Shown here piece after piece: positions 16,635 to 24,941 of a stretch of 51,209 nt of DNA; the first letter of the stretch is position 1; every line of letters starts with the position of its first letter. The stretch comes from Sporolactobacillus vineae DSM 21990 = SL153 (GTDB taxonomy: Bacteria > Bacillota > Bacilli > Bacillales > Sporolactobacillaceae), in NCBI RefSeq assembly GCF_000377985.1, contig NZ_KB899054.1, forward strand, positions 1 to 51,209. Reading direction: 5' to 3'. Under the pieces are notes generated by a model. The model was not told the origin of the DNA and searched no databases. It worked only from the letters and a program-made list of their open reading frames with translations. The position numbers and the translations under genes are program-made.

Positions 16635-16682
16635 AAGAGCTGCTGCTTCACTTGTCGATGTGGTGAAACAGCAGCTCTTTTT
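16635..16682 (+). terminator. terminator of the ndh2-dmkB operon
   Basis: AAGAGCTGCTG plus TTCAC pairs with GTGAA plus CAGCAGCTCTT around a 9-base loop with one bulged position, followed by a U-run. Confidence 0.88.
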
Positions 16683-16734
16683 CACAGACAGGGCTATAAT
16701 AGAGTCGAATCTGGATCCGCGGAGGTTACTTAAG

Positions 16735-17250
16735 TTGAAATCATTTGAGATTGTTTCAGGTGACATTACAAAAATTCAGGCAGACGCAATCGTCAATGCC
16801 GCCAACACCACATTGCTTGGCGGCGGCGGTGTGGACGGCGCCATCCACCGGGCTGCCGGACCGGAATTGCTTGCAGAGTGCCGCAAACTGCACGGCTGCG
16901 CCACGGGTGAAGCCAAAATTACAGAAGGCTACCATCTGCCGGCAAAGTACGTCATTCATACGCCCGGTCCGATCTGGAACGGCGGCACGCATCATGAACA
17001 GGATCTGCTCAGAAACAGTTATCGGAACAGTCTGGCACTGGCCGAAGCGCACGGATGCCGGAGCGTCGCCTTCCCTTCAATCAGTACCGGAGTGTATCAT
17101 TATCCCCTTGATCAGGCGGCCGCCATTGCCGTCCGGACGATTCGTTCATTCCTGAAACACGCGAAAAAGGTCGGGAAGGTCACCATGGTCTGCTTTGATC
17201 CGAAGACTCAGGCCGCTTATGAACATGCTGACCGGATCACTCACGTTTAA
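16735..17250 (+). CDS. macrodomain protein, O-acetyl-ADP-ribose deacetylase type (YmdB-like)
   Basis: Binds and hydrolyses ADP-ribose derivatives. The start is TTG at 16735 with GGAGG 9 bases upstream; the frame is open 25 codons further back, but that stretch overlaps the dmkB terminator. The 171-residue protein has the macrodomain signatures GDITKIQADAIVNAANTTL, LGGGGVDGAIHRAAGP and the phosphate loop SISTGVYHYP. A TATAAT box at 16695-16700 may be its own -10. It is a single-gene unit ending in a terminator shared with the convergent aldolase. Confidence 0.92.
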   Translation: MKSFEIVSGDITKIQADAIVNAANTTLLGGGGVDGAIHRAAGPELLAECRKLHGCATGEAKITEGYHLPAKYVIHTPGPIWNGGTHHEQDLLRNSYRNSLALAEAHGCRSVAFPSISTGVYHYPLDQAAAIAVRTIRSFLKHAKKVGKVTMVCFDPKTQAAYEHADRITHV

Positions 17251-17303
17251 CCCGCCTGAATTGATGAGCTGTTATTTTTGTCATGCCCTGTGCCTTTTAC
17301 CCA

Positions 17304-17338
17304 AAAAAAGCCGTTCTCGTTGGGGAGACCGGCTTTTT
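17304..17338. terminator. bidirectional terminator between the macrodomain and aldolase genes
   Basis: AAAAAGCCG...CGGCTTTTT arms, extended inward by TCTC/GAGA pairing, with runs of A and T on the two sides that serve both strands. Confidence 0.85.
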
Positions 17339-17358
17339 CCTTTTAACTCATATTCTGA

Positions 17359-18402
17359 TTACCGGACACTGCTCTTCAGGTTTTCCGCAACGTCAACGAG
17401 AAATCCGTCGACCGCAGCTTCCCTGGTCGCCCACGAAGTCACCAGCCGGACCGATGTATGCTGCGCATCTACCTTCGACCAGGTCAGGAAAGCATATTGA
17501 TGAAGCAATGCGTCGATCAGCGCATTCGGAAGAACAGGAAAGATCTGGTTGGATGGCGAATGGGTCAGAAAACGGAAGCCCTGAGCAGTTAACCCTTCCC
17601 GAAGCTTGTCTGCCATACGGTTGGCATGTGACGCAAGGTCAAAATACAGGTTTCCCTTCAACAGTTCCAGAAACTGTATTCCGGTGACCCGCCCTTTGGC
17701 AAGCATGGCCCCTCTCTGCTTGATCAAATAGCGGAAATCTTCCTTGAGTGAATCACGTACGATGACCAGTGCTTCACCGATCAGGGCACCATTCTTCGTT
17801 CCCCCGATATAAAAGGCATCCGTCAGTTTCGGCAGATCGCTCAGCACCAGATCATTTCCCTCGGCGGTCAGGGCCGAACCAAGGCGGGCACCATCCAGAT
17901 ACAGATACAGCTGATGGGCATCGCAAAAAGTCTTCAATCGCTCCAGTTCACTCTTTGTATAGATGGCCCCGACTTCCGTGGTATCGGAGATGTAGACCAG
18001 CTTCGGTTTGACCATATGCTCATCCGGATGGGCGTCGAGCACCTGCTGAATCGATTCCGGCGTCAGTTTACCGTCCCCATCCGAATCCGCCACAACAACT
18101 TTGTGTCCCGTTGCTTCGATCGCGCCGGTCTCATGTACATTGATATGTCCCGTTTTCGCCGCAATCGCTGCTTCGTGCGGACGCAGGAATGAAGAAATCG
18201 CCGTCATGTTCACTTGCGTCCCGCCGGTGAGGAAATGAACGGCCGCATCAGGACGCGCGATTCTCTGCCGGATCAGATCGGCTGCTTCCAGGGAATAGCG
18301 GTCTTCCCCGTATCCTTCTTCCTGCTCCAGATTGGTTCTCATCAATGCTTCAAGTATAGCGGGGTGCGCGCCTTCACTATAATCATTTTTAAAGCTGTAC
18401 AT
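17359..18402 (-). CDS. low-specificity L-threonine aldolase (beta-eliminating lyase family)
   Basis: A PLP enzyme that cleaves L-threonine or L-allo-threonine to glycine and acetaldehyde. The 347-residue protein has the PLP-stacking region LTGGTQVNMTAIS, the cofactor-binding Asp170 in LYLDGARLGSAL and the Schiff-base Lys203 in FYIGGTKNGAL. The end reads RLVTSWATREAAVDGF, typical for the family. GGGGG lies upstream of the ATG. It is monocistronic. Confidence 0.9.
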   Translation of the reverse strand: MYSFKNDYSEGAHPAILEALMRTNLEQEEGYGEDRYSLEAADLIRQRIARPDAAVHFLTGGTQVNMTAISSFLRPHEAAIAAKTGHINVHETGAIEATGHKVVVADSDGDGKLTPESIQQVLDAHPDEHMVKPKLVYISDTTEVGAIYTKSELERLKTFCDAHQLYLYLDGARLGSALTAEGNDLVLSDLPKLTDAFYIGGTKNGALIGEALVIVRDSLKEDFRYLIKQRGAMLAKGRVTGIQFLELLKGNLYFDLASHANRMADKLREGLTAQGFRFLTHSPSNQIFPVLPNALIDALLHQYAFLTWSKVDAQHTSVRLVTSWATREAAVDGFLVDVAENLKSSVR

Positions 18403-18509
18403 GCTTTTCCCCCATCTCAGCTGTTATTTCTTTCATTTTAAAACAAAAATCAATTCGGTGCGCACCAAAAATGCGAATCTTTTGGCGATTGAATCCATTT
18501 CATGCGGGG

Positions 18510-18656
18510 TCTTTCGGTCTACAGCGGGATGTTTTCGGTCTTCAGGCTGCTGTTTTCGGTCTTCAGCGTGATGTTTTCGGTCTTCAGGCTGCTGTTTTCG
18601 GTCTTCAGCGTGATGTTTTCGGTCTTCGCGCTTCATTTATCGGCCTTCGCGAATTT
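18510..18656. repeat. seven 21-bp tandem repeats, TTTTCGGTCTTC core (array B)
   Basis: Units start at 18510, 18531, 18552, 18573, 18594, 18615 and 18636. Units 2-5 begin GTTTTCGGTCTTCAG and end alternately in GCTGCT and CGTGAT, giving a perfect 42-bp higher-order repeat. The outer units are diverged. The array lies between the 5' end of the aldolase gene and the flavin reductase stop, starting about 110 bp upstream of the aldolase ATG. Because 21 is divisible by 3, it stays open in several frames, but no ribosome site supports a protein. Confidence 0.92.
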
Positions 18657-19132
18657 CAGCCGCCATAATAAAAACCTGTCTCCTTCATCGTCAGCGGATC
18701 GCCCTTACGATGTACACCGGCATCAATCACTTTGCCGATATAGGTAAAATGATCCCCTTTTTCAACCTGATCAATGACCTCGCACTCAAAATAACTGAGC
18801 GCATCCTTAAAAAGCGGACAGCCGGTTGTCCCGGTCGCAAATTCGTACCCGGCAAGCTTATTGCCTTCCGGTTCGAGTGCCCGGAAAAAGGCCGTGACCA
18901 TATCTTTCTGTCCGGCTTCCAGCACATTGACACTAAAAACGCGGCTTGCTGCAATCTGTTTCTGCGAACGGGTTCCGGCTTTGACAGCCAGAGCAACCAG
19001 CGGCGGTTCAAACGATGTCTGTGTCAGCCAATTGCCCGCAAACGCGTTCACCCCGCTGTCATCTTTTGTGCCTACAAGATATAAACCATAAGTAATGCCG
19101 CGTAAAGCGGTCTTTTTTGCCTGCGTATCCAT
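18656..19132 (-). CDS. FMN-dependent flavin reductase family protein
   Basis: A small flavoprotein of the flavin reductase (DIM6/NTAB, HpaC-like) family that uses NAD(P)H to reduce FMN or FAD. The 158-residue protein has the FMN-binding elements VNAFAGNWLTQTSFEPPLVALAV and SRVFSVNVLEAGQ and the C-terminal GDHFTYIGKVIDAGV. GAAGGGG lies 8 bases upstream of ATG. It is monocistronic. Its physiological partner is unknown; placement near the flavin-rich FLEET locus is suggestive only. Confidence 0.87.
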   Translation of the reverse strand: MDTQAKKTALRGITYGLYLVGTKDDSGVNAFAGNWLTQTSFEPPLVALAVKAGTRSQKQIAASRVFSVNVLEAGQKDMVTAFFRALEPEGNKLAGYEFATGTTGCPLFKDALSYFECEVIDQVEKGDHFTYIGKVIDAGVHRKGDPLTMKETGFYYGG

Positions 19133-19333
19133 TCTTGTACCCCTTCTTCATAAAAAATTCACGTATCTGTCACAAAGTAATTATAGAGCTTTTAGAAAAA
19201 GAAATACCAGTAAGATACTTGGCAGAATATTCATCAAACCATTCATGTCAGGTTGAAATATATGACATTTTTCACGATAATAATTTTACCTGGTTGCTTT
19301 TGGAAACTGATTTGTGGAGACTGAACGAACCCC

Positions 19334-19894
19334 ATGGCGCTGAGAGGGGGAATGCCTTTGTGGCATCTGAAATATGAGAAAGTCATGGACTTATCGGGAT
19401 GGAGCCGGTCACTGTATAAGTATCTCCGGTTATGCCTCTTAGTCATTATGTCAACCGAGTTTGCGGTCTTTCTGTTTAAAAAATCCATGAACAGTTTTGC
19501 CCCCGGCGATTCGGCAGCAAACTACCTGGTCGAGTATCTGTTCACGCCAACGATGATCAATGGCACCATCTTAGTCGCCGCAACGATTCTGACTGAATAT
19601 TTTATGCGGAAGCGTTTGCTGCAGATGCAGGCACTTACCATTATTACAGCTTCTCTATGTATCTGCGCCAACCTTGTCTATATCCACTATGTCGTCAGTT
19701 CGGCTTATTTCGTCTTTTATACCGATCATTAGCAACCGGTGAAAGTCACTGCCTGTGCCGGAATCTACGCGCGTATCATCCGTGCCTTTTTTTCGCATGA
19801 ACTTTTTGCAGCAGCCGACAAAGCATTATATAAAGCGAAACAGATTCCCGGTAAAAATGCCCGCTGCATCTGGCGTCCGGATCTTGATGCCTGA
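19334..19894 (+). pseudogene. diguanylate cyclase (GGDEF) gene with internal deletion
   Basis: The first 132 codons give a membrane protein with several hydrophobic helices (YLRLCLLVIMSTEFAVFLF, MINGTILVAATILTEYF). They stop at TAG 19730-19732. Directly after it, in the same frame, come VKVTACAGIYA and LFAAADKALYKAKQ, the C-terminal end of a GGDEF domain, stopping at TGA 19894. The active-site core GGDEF and about 130 residues between are absent. The gene probably made cyclic-di-GMP once and was lost by internal deletion plus a stop. The leading membrane part could still be translated. Confidence 0.7.
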
Positions 19895-19977
19895 CCACTT
19901 CAGATAGGAAAACGAGCCAGGGATGCAGCGCTCTCCGGGCCCGATAAAGAGTGCATCGAATTGGTTCCGCCGGCACG

Positions 19978-20157
19978 TTATTTCTTCAGTTCCCAGTAGC
20001 AGCGCTTCGGTGAGACAATCTTCTCTTCCTTCTTTAATTTGTTCATGACCTTGCTGACTTCTTTTTTGTCAATCCCTGTGGCTTCAGCAATCCTGCCCGT
20101 ATTTGCCGGTTCGGCAGCTTTCTCAAAAAAGTCGAGTACGGCATCATAGTTTTCCAT
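19978..20157 (-). CDS. small winged-helix DNA-binding protein
   Basis: A 59-residue protein starting at MENYDAVLDFFEKAA; GGAGAG lies upstream of this ATG, and the longer reading to 20214 lacks one. TGRIAEATGIDKKEVSKVMNKLKKEEKIVSPKRCYW is a helix-turn-helix followed by a wing, as in MarR-like or replication-initiator-like mini regulators. The target is unknown. It is monocistronic, next to decayed genes on both sides. Confidence 0.7.
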   Translation of the reverse strand: MENYDAVLDFFEKAAEPANTGRIAEATGIDKKEVSKVMNKLKKEEKIVSPKRCYWELKK

Positions 20158-20330
20158 CTCTACCACTCTCCTGATATTGACGATTTCACACTCATTATAC
20201 AAAATCCACGGCACGTGACAAGCACATTTATTGTAGAAAGCCCGCCGAATTTCAGACAGCCGATGATCTGGAAAGCGGCGCCCTGATCCTCTATCACGGT
20301 ACCCGTCCGGTCAGAGTCCCATTTCTTTCT

Positions 20331-20523
20331 TCAGTAATACCCTATTTCGCTGTTCATTTTTTTCATTAGTGTCTGAAATGAATAATCTTCAATCAACTGA
20401 TCTATCTTTTCCAAAGGGTTCGACATCACACAAATAGTCTCCGGAGAGCATTAGTCCAAATGGCTCAATTATTGTGAACAAACCATCATCGTTATGACCC
20501 GGTGCGTTGTAAACATGAGAAAC
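20331..20523 (-). pseudogene. metallo-beta-lactamase-fold hydrolase, C-terminal remnant
   Basis: Within the 418-bp stretch lacking an intact gene (20158-20575), the minus strand reads HVYNAPGHNDDGLFTIIEP then FGLMLSGDYLCDVEP, the metal-binding His and the LSGDYL strand of metallo-beta-lactamase-fold enzymes. A frameshift at a TTT run (about 20412-20416) ends this frame, while the other frame continues plausibly to TGA at 20331. The N-terminal HxHxDH half is missing. Confidence 0.45.
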
Positions 20524-20562
20524 CCATGCCACTTCCAAAAAACGCGGCATGGGCTTTTACTC
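20523..20562. terminator. hairpin downstream of the guanidine ABC transporter operon
   Basis: CCCATGCC and GGCATGGG arms enclose a 22-base A-rich loop. The tract is short on both strands, so strength is uncertain. Confidence 0.5.
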
Positions 20563-20575
20563 AGTGTAGACTTGA

Positions 20576-21598
20576 TTATTTAATATAAGGACTGCTCAAG
20601 AAACTGTTGAAACTTGGCACTTGCTGAATGTAACCAAGATTCTTTAGAAATTTACCGTTTTGTTCCGCGCTGTAATAAAATGATTTAAATGTATTTCCTT
20701 TTTTATAGTATTGCTTATTTGCATCAACCGACAGGAGGTGGAATCCGTCAATGCCCTGTTTGAGTTCAGCGGGCGTAATACCTGCATCCTTAGCCACAAT
20801 TTTAATCGATTCCTGCGGATGTGCTTTGTAATAATTCATCGCATCAAACCAGGCATCAGCAATGTTTTTCACATCCTGAGGTCTATTCTTCATAACATTG
20901 CTGTTCATGACCAGCATGTCTGGAATCAGTCCAGGATAACTCTTTGATGAGGCAATCTTTGTTCCATGACCCTTGGTTTGTGCCTCAGTCAGAGAAGGTT
21001 CCCAGAGCGCCGCCGCATCAAGTTTACCGGCAATAAATGCGTTACCGGAATCCTGCACGGTCATATTTGTCAGATGAATATCTTTTTCAGTCATCCCGTT
21101 ATCTTTAAGCAAAGTAAGCAGGAAGAAGTGTTCAATGGTTCCGACTTCGGTTGCTACTTTCTTCCCTTTAAGGTCTTTGACAGATTTGATACCCGGTTTG
21201 GCAACAATGCCATCACCACCGGCTGAATAGTCGGTCGCAAAAACCGATTTGATCGGCACACCCTTTGACAGAGGGGAGATACAGTCGATCAGTGCTTCAC
21301 TGTTCCCATCTACTTTACCCGCATTCAGCGCTGAAATGGAATCACTGTATGTCGGGAAATACACGAGTTTGACATTAACATGATGCTTCTTGAAGAATCC
21401 TTTATCACGGACAAGATACCAGAAATACCAGCTGGGAAGAGGGCTTAAAGCAATTTTAATTGGCGTTTTTGAAGAGGATGATGAAGACCCGGAAGTTGAG
21501 CTGCTGTTTGCTGATGAGGCACCGCAGGCCGTCAGTGACAGAGCCAGCAGACACGCCATAAGTATACTGAATATCTTAATCCATCTGGAATGTTTCAT
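20576..21598 (-). CDS. ABC transporter substrate-binding lipoprotein, probable guanidine uptake
   Basis: The extracytoplasmic binding protein of an SsuA/TauA/NMT1-type importer. The signal peptide ends in lipobox LTAC (lipidated Cys25), then a Ser-rich linker. The 340-residue protein has the family features SWYFWYLVRDKGFFKKHHV and AALWEPSLTEA. It is the third gene of a leftward operon (permease-ATPase-binding protein) controlled by a guanidine-I riboswitch, which is the reason to propose guanidine or a guanidine derivative as ligand instead of sulfonate, taurine or nitrate. The riboswitch evidence is strong; the ligand is inferred. Confidence 0.85.
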   Translation of the reverse strand: MKHSRWIKIFSILMACLLALSLTACGASSANSSSTSGSSSSSSKTPIKIALSPLPSWYFWYLVRDKGFFKKHHVNVKLVYFPTYSDSISALNAGKVDGNSEALIDCISPLSKGVPIKSVFATDYSAGGDGIVAKPGIKSVKDLKGKKVATEVGTIEHFFLLTLLKDNGMTEKDIHLTNMTVQDSGNAFIAGKLDAAALWEPSLTEAQTKGHGTKIASSKSYPGLIPDMLVMNSNVMKNRPQDVKNIADAWFDAMNYYKAHPQESIKIVAKDAGITPAELKQGIDGFHLLSVDANKQYYKKGNTFKSFYYSAEQNGKFLKNLGYIQQVPSFNSFLSSPYIK

Positions 21599-21620
21599 TT
21601 CTGATCTCCCCCGTACTCTG

Positions 21621-22406
21621 TTATTTTTTCAGAAGTGATACAATGTAATCCTTCAATTTTAGAAACTCGGCAGGCTTAACTAGTTCACTGCCGTCAAATA
21701 ATCCAAGATCAGCGTTCAATTCATCGGCCAATCTTCCCGGATGAGAATGCATTATATAGATGCGTTGTGACAGAAATATTGCCTCCTCAATGTCATGAGT
21801 AATAAAAACAATGGTGGTTTTCTCGCGCTTCCAGATTTGCAGCAACAGTTGCTGCATGTCGGAGCGAGTCTGCGCATCAAGAGCGCCGAATGGTTCATCC
21901 ATAAGTAGCACTTTTGGATTATTGGCCAGGGCCCGTGCAATGGCTACTCTCTGTTTCATACCACCGGACAACTCTTTGGGATAAGCATTGGCAAAATTCT
22001 CAAGGTTAACCATCTTAAGGAAATAATCTGATATTTCCCTTTTCTGTTTTACGGGCATTTTCTTTAATCTGGGGCCGAATTCAATATTTTTCCGGACCGA
22101 CAGCCAGGGAAACAAAGTATAGGCTTGAAAAACCATTCCACGATCTTCACCAGGACCAGTTATCCCTTCACCAAAGATTTTTGCTTCGCCTTCCGTGAGC
22201 TCGTCCAGCCCTGCCAGAATTTTAAGTAGGGTCGATTTGCCGCAGCCGGATGGGCCGACAATGCTGACAAACTCATGAGGATCAACATGAAGCGACACAT
22301 CGTCAATCGCTTTAATTTCCTTTTTGGTTGTATGATATATTTTTGTCAGGTGCACGACATCAATTGCACGTTGCGCCTCTGTGATGCTTTCTACTTCAGC
22401 TGCCAT
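21621..22406 (-). CDS. ABC transporter ATPase, probable guanidine uptake
   Basis: The ATPase of the same importer, 261 residues. It shows Walker A GPSGCGKST, Q-loop VFQAYTLFPWLSV, signature ELSGGMKQRVAIAR, Walker B VLLMDEPFGALD and switch His FITHDIEEAIFL, which places it with the nitrate/sulfonate/taurine ATPases. Its ATG overlaps the permease stop (ATGA). Regulation is by the riboswitch at 23485-23622. Confidence 0.92.
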   Translation of the reverse strand: MAAEVESITEAQRAIDVVHLTKIYHTTKKEIKAIDDVSLHVDPHEFVSIVGPSGCGKSTLLKILAGLDELTEGEAKIFGEGITGPGEDRGMVFQAYTLFPWLSVRKNIEFGPRLKKMPVKQKREISDYFLKMVNLENFANAYPKELSGGMKQRVAIARALANNPKVLLMDEPFGALDAQTRSDMQQLLLQIWKREKTTIVFITHDIEEAIFLSQRIYIMHSHPGRLADELNADLGLFDGSELVKPAEFLKLKDYIVSLLKK

Positions 22407-23215
22407 TATCGGTCACCTCCGGACCAGGGAAATAGGACTCGTCCCAATAGAACAAAGAGTCGGTCAATAATTAGGCCAAGCAGACCGATGACCAGAATTC
22501 CGACAAAGATGATGTTCGTGTTCATAAACCGTTGTGCCTTCATGATTGAATAGCCAAGTCCGCTGTCGGCCGCAACCAGTTCGGCAACAACGAGATATGT
22601 CCAGGCCCAGCCCATGATCAGCCGTAACGTGATAAACAGTCTCGGCATTAATGCGGGAACAATCACTTTAATCAGGGTGTTCCAGCGCTTGGCACCAAGT
22701 GTATACGCAGCGTAGATCAGATCCTTATTGACGGCTCGCGTATCATCGGCCACCATGATCACCAGCTGAAAAAAGCTGCCGATAAAGATGATCAGAATCT
22801 TGGCAGTCTCACCGATCCCGGCCCATACCATAACTAATGGAATAAATGCCGGCGCCGGCATGTAGCGGATAAATTCACTGAGTGGAATAATGATCGAATC
22901 GGAAAGTTTAAAGGTGCCGGCCAGGATCCCGAGCGGAACGCCGATTACAGCGGCAAGCAGAAAGCCCATAAACACACGGTAAATACTGATGCCGATATCA
23001 TTCCAGTAGCTCCCGGTCGATATCAGCTGAATAAAGGTTGTGAATACAAATTCCGGACTCGGCAGGAATATGCTCTGAATCAGGCTGAGCCTGCATACCA
23101 GATCCCAGATGAGCAGGATTAATACAAAGGTGACAATCGCCCCGGCCCAATACCACTTACTGGGGATGTCTTCACGGATTTTGAAAATTTTGCTCAACTG
23201 CCCTGGTGACTTCAT
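22406..23215 (-). CDS. ABC transporter permease, probable guanidine uptake
   Basis: A membrane subunit of SsuC/TauC type, 269 residues with about six helices and the EAA coupling loop (AAYTLGAKRWNTLIKVIVPALMP). AAGGGGG lies upstream of the ATG. It is the first gene after the riboswitch and is translationally coupled to the ATPase gene. Confidence 0.92.
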   Translation of the reverse strand: MKSPGQLSKIFKIREDIPSKWYWAGAIVTFVLILLIWDLVCRLSLIQSIFLPSPEFVFTTFIQLISTGSYWNDIGISIYRVFMGFLLAAVIGVPLGILAGTFKLSDSIIIPLSEFIRYMPAPAFIPLVMVWAGIGETAKILIIFIGSFFQLVIMVADDTRAVNKDLIYAAYTLGAKRWNTLIKVIVPALMPRLFITLRLIMGWAWTYLVVAELVAADSGLGYSIMKAQRFMNTNIIFVGILVIGLLGLIIDRLFVLLGRVLFPWSGGDR

Positions 23216-23484
23216 CGTAAGTTTTCACTCCCCCTTAGGAAGCTTTGATTTTCATATTACCTGTTCTGAATTTAATTTTACCTTGAGGTCTTGCTCCAGT
23301 TTCTTCCTCATCCAAACGGATTGACGAACCGACTGCATAAAGTATTTAATGATCGGAATATTCCGATATTATATGTGACAACTCCCTTCAGAAACGTTTT
23401 CGGACAAGCACATCGCCCCGAACAACAACTTTTTTACCCAATATTCAATTTTCATTTTTTCGGTTTGAACACCTCCAAAAAATA

Positions 23485-23622
23485 GCAAAAATAAAAAGCC
23501 CTGGAGAGAATTTTAACGATCCAAATTCTCCCGGGCTTTTTTCCCTCCGTGTAAACCTGATCACAGGATCGTCTTCTCTCGGTCCAGGCTTATTAAACGT
23601 CAATAACGGAACCCTAGAAGAC
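23485..23622 (-). promoter_or_regulatory. guanidine-I (ykkC) riboswitch with terminator, ABC transporter operon
   Basis: Read on the minus strand, the conserved aptamer phrases appear in order: CTAGGGTTCCG, CTGGACCGAGAG, ACACGGAGGGA and AAAGCCCGGGAGA. The GCCCGGGAGAATT segment also forms the 5' arm of a terminator whose other arm reads AATTCTCTCCAGGGC, followed by a U-run. Guanidine binding should prevent the terminator and switch the transporter on. The aptamer covers about 23523-23620. Confidence 0.93.
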
Positions 23623-23645
23623 TTTTTGTATGAACTCTTAGTTTC

Positions 23646-23673
23646 AGTATAGATAATTGTCTGAAAACATCAA
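23646..23673 (-). promoter_or_regulatory. sigma-A type promoter of the guanidine transporter operon
   Basis: -35 TTGATG (complement of 23668-23673) and -10 TATACT (complement of 23646-23651), spacer 16. The transcript would start near 23639, just ahead of the riboswitch. Confidence 0.65.
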
Positions 23674-23679
23674 CACTTA

Positions 23680-23696
23680 GGTCAGATAATCTGACA
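23680..23696. promoter_or_regulatory. TnrA/GlnR-like nitrogen box
   Basis: The minus strand reads TGTCAGATTATCTGACC, one mismatch from the TnrA/GlnR consensus TGTNA-N7-TNACA. The centre lies about 49 bases upstream of the predicted start, the usual place for TnrA-activated promoters. This would link guanidine uptake to nitrogen limitation. Confidence 0.5.
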
Positions 23697-23852
23697 ATAA
23701 AATCTCCATTTTTCTTAACTTTTCAACAACAATTTTCGCAAATAATGCGATTAAAGTAAGCTTTTTTCCCAAATAGAAAAATTTTTTCCAGTGATTTAAA
23801 GCAGACTTAAGTTGGATAAAATAATTTAATTTTTTAAAAAAGACAGAATCAC

Positions 23853-23881
23853 TTGATTTTTGCAAACATATTTGTGATAAT
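23853..23881 (+). promoter_or_regulatory. promoter of the guanidine catabolic operon
   Basis: -35 TTGATT (23853-23858) and -10 GATAAT (23876-23881), spacer 17, placed about 60 bases before the riboswitch. The surrounding 23700-23850 is A/T-rich with no gene. Confidence 0.55.
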
Positions 23882-23947
23882 ACTGTCAATAGATTTTGTG
23901 TGATCCGCGGAACCAAATGTACTGTCCGTGATAACTGAATAAAATGC

Positions 23948-24080
23948 TTTCTAGGGTTCCAGGCTGAAATGATCGGCTGATTGGTCCGAGAGGAAGCGCA
24001 CAATATTTTATTGTGGACACGGAGGGATAAAAGCCCGGGAGATACCTTTTAATAAGATATCTTCCGGGCTTTTTATTTTT
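23948..24080 (+). promoter_or_regulatory. guanidine-I (ykkC) riboswitch with terminator, catabolic operon
   Basis: The conserved aptamer phrases are CTAGGGTTCC (23951), TTGGTCCGAGAG (23981), ACACGGAGGGATAAAAGCCC (24017) and CGGGAGA. AGCCCGGGAGATA (24032) pairs with TATCTTCCGGGCT (24058-24070) to form a terminator followed by a U-run. It is the second, divergent copy in the same 1-kb intergenic region and is expected to be an ON switch with guanidine. Confidence 0.95.
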
Positions 24081-24202
24081 GCATTTAGTTCTAATTTTCA
24101 AAATTAACTGTCTAGTTTTAAGGTAGGGATACACAAAATCTTTCTTACACGGCAGCTCCGGATTCTTGAGATTTATCAAATTTGCAGGGAGGTTACCACA
24201 TC

Positions 24203-24919
24203 ATGAACATCATTTGGACAAAAACATTCCACAAGGGAGAAAAATGGTCGGGTGTCATTCGCAGAGGCCGACTGGTCCGACTTACAGCACTAGGTGTTGA
24301 TGCCAATCTGTCCGCTCTGTTTTATAATGCTCAGGATCATTCGGAGCGTTATAACATGCCTGACACGCTAAAGGCACAGCATACTTTCCATCTGACAAAA
24401 GGTAATATTCTGATGACCGATAACGGCCGGGCAATGATCAGTATTGTTGAGGACAGTCTTGGCTGGCATGATACGGTCAGCGGCTATACATCACGTGCTC
24501 TGACTGATGAGAAGTACGGAGAGTCGCTTTATCAGAAGGTGCGCAATGACTGGCTCCGATGCGGTCAGGAGAACTTTACAATTGAACTGATGCGCAACGG
24601 TATGGATGCCCGCGATTTGACTGCACCAGTCAACTTTTTTTCAAAGGTGACCAGCGATGATCAGGGGAAAATGACCTTTGTTAAGGCCTATTGTCCTTTT
24701 GAGGCAACCGTGACACTCCGGACCGAAATGGATACACTCTTCATCCTGTCTAATACACCGAATCCCCTTGATCCCGCTGAAAATTATCCCTCTGTACCTA
24801 TCCGTGTTGAAGTTCTACCGGCAGCGCCCGTCACGCCGCTGGATCCATGCGTCCTCTCCTGCCCGGAAAACCAGCGTGCCTTTGAAAACACATGGGATAT
24901 GTACGCATTAGCTCGATAA
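24203..24919 (+). CDS. cgdA: DUF1989 protein UAAP1, probable carboxyguanidine deiminase subunit
   Basis: One of two related subunits formerly named urea carboxylase-associated proteins. Published work, as I recall it, shows that the pair (CgdAB) deiminates carboxyguanidine to allophanate. The ATG at 24203 is preceded by GGGAGG; an upstream TTG in frame (24182) lies before that site and is rejected. The 238-residue protein has the family stretch MISIVEDSLGWHDTVSGYTS, where the partner has [11 protein letters not shown], so the Cys ligand of the partner is not present here. This suggests unequal roles. Which of the two is CgdA or CgdB I could not verify. Confidence 0.85.
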   Translation: MNIIWTKTFHKGEKWSGVIRRGRLVRLTALGVDANLSALFYNAQDHSERYNMPDTLKAQHTFHLTKGNILMTDNGRAMISIVEDSLGWHDTVSGYTSRALTDEKYGESLYQKVRNDWLRCGQENFTIELMRNGMDARDLTAPVNFFSKVTSDDQGKMTFVKAYCPFEATVTLRTEMDTLFILSNTPNPLDPAENYPSVPIRVEVLPAAPVTPLDPCVLSCPENQRAFENTWDMYALAR

Positions 24920-24941
24920 AAATCTCCGGAGGCGACAATAG

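Noticed and set aside
18510-18656. CRISPR array
   Set aside because: Units are contiguous 21-mers without unique spacers of CRISPR length, and no cas genes are near. Same reasoning for 34335-34445.
18433-18668. Repeat-encoded open frames (EDRKQQP or FGLQ repeats) on both strands
   Set aside because: A 21-bp unit keeps several frames open automatically; no ribosome site on either strand.
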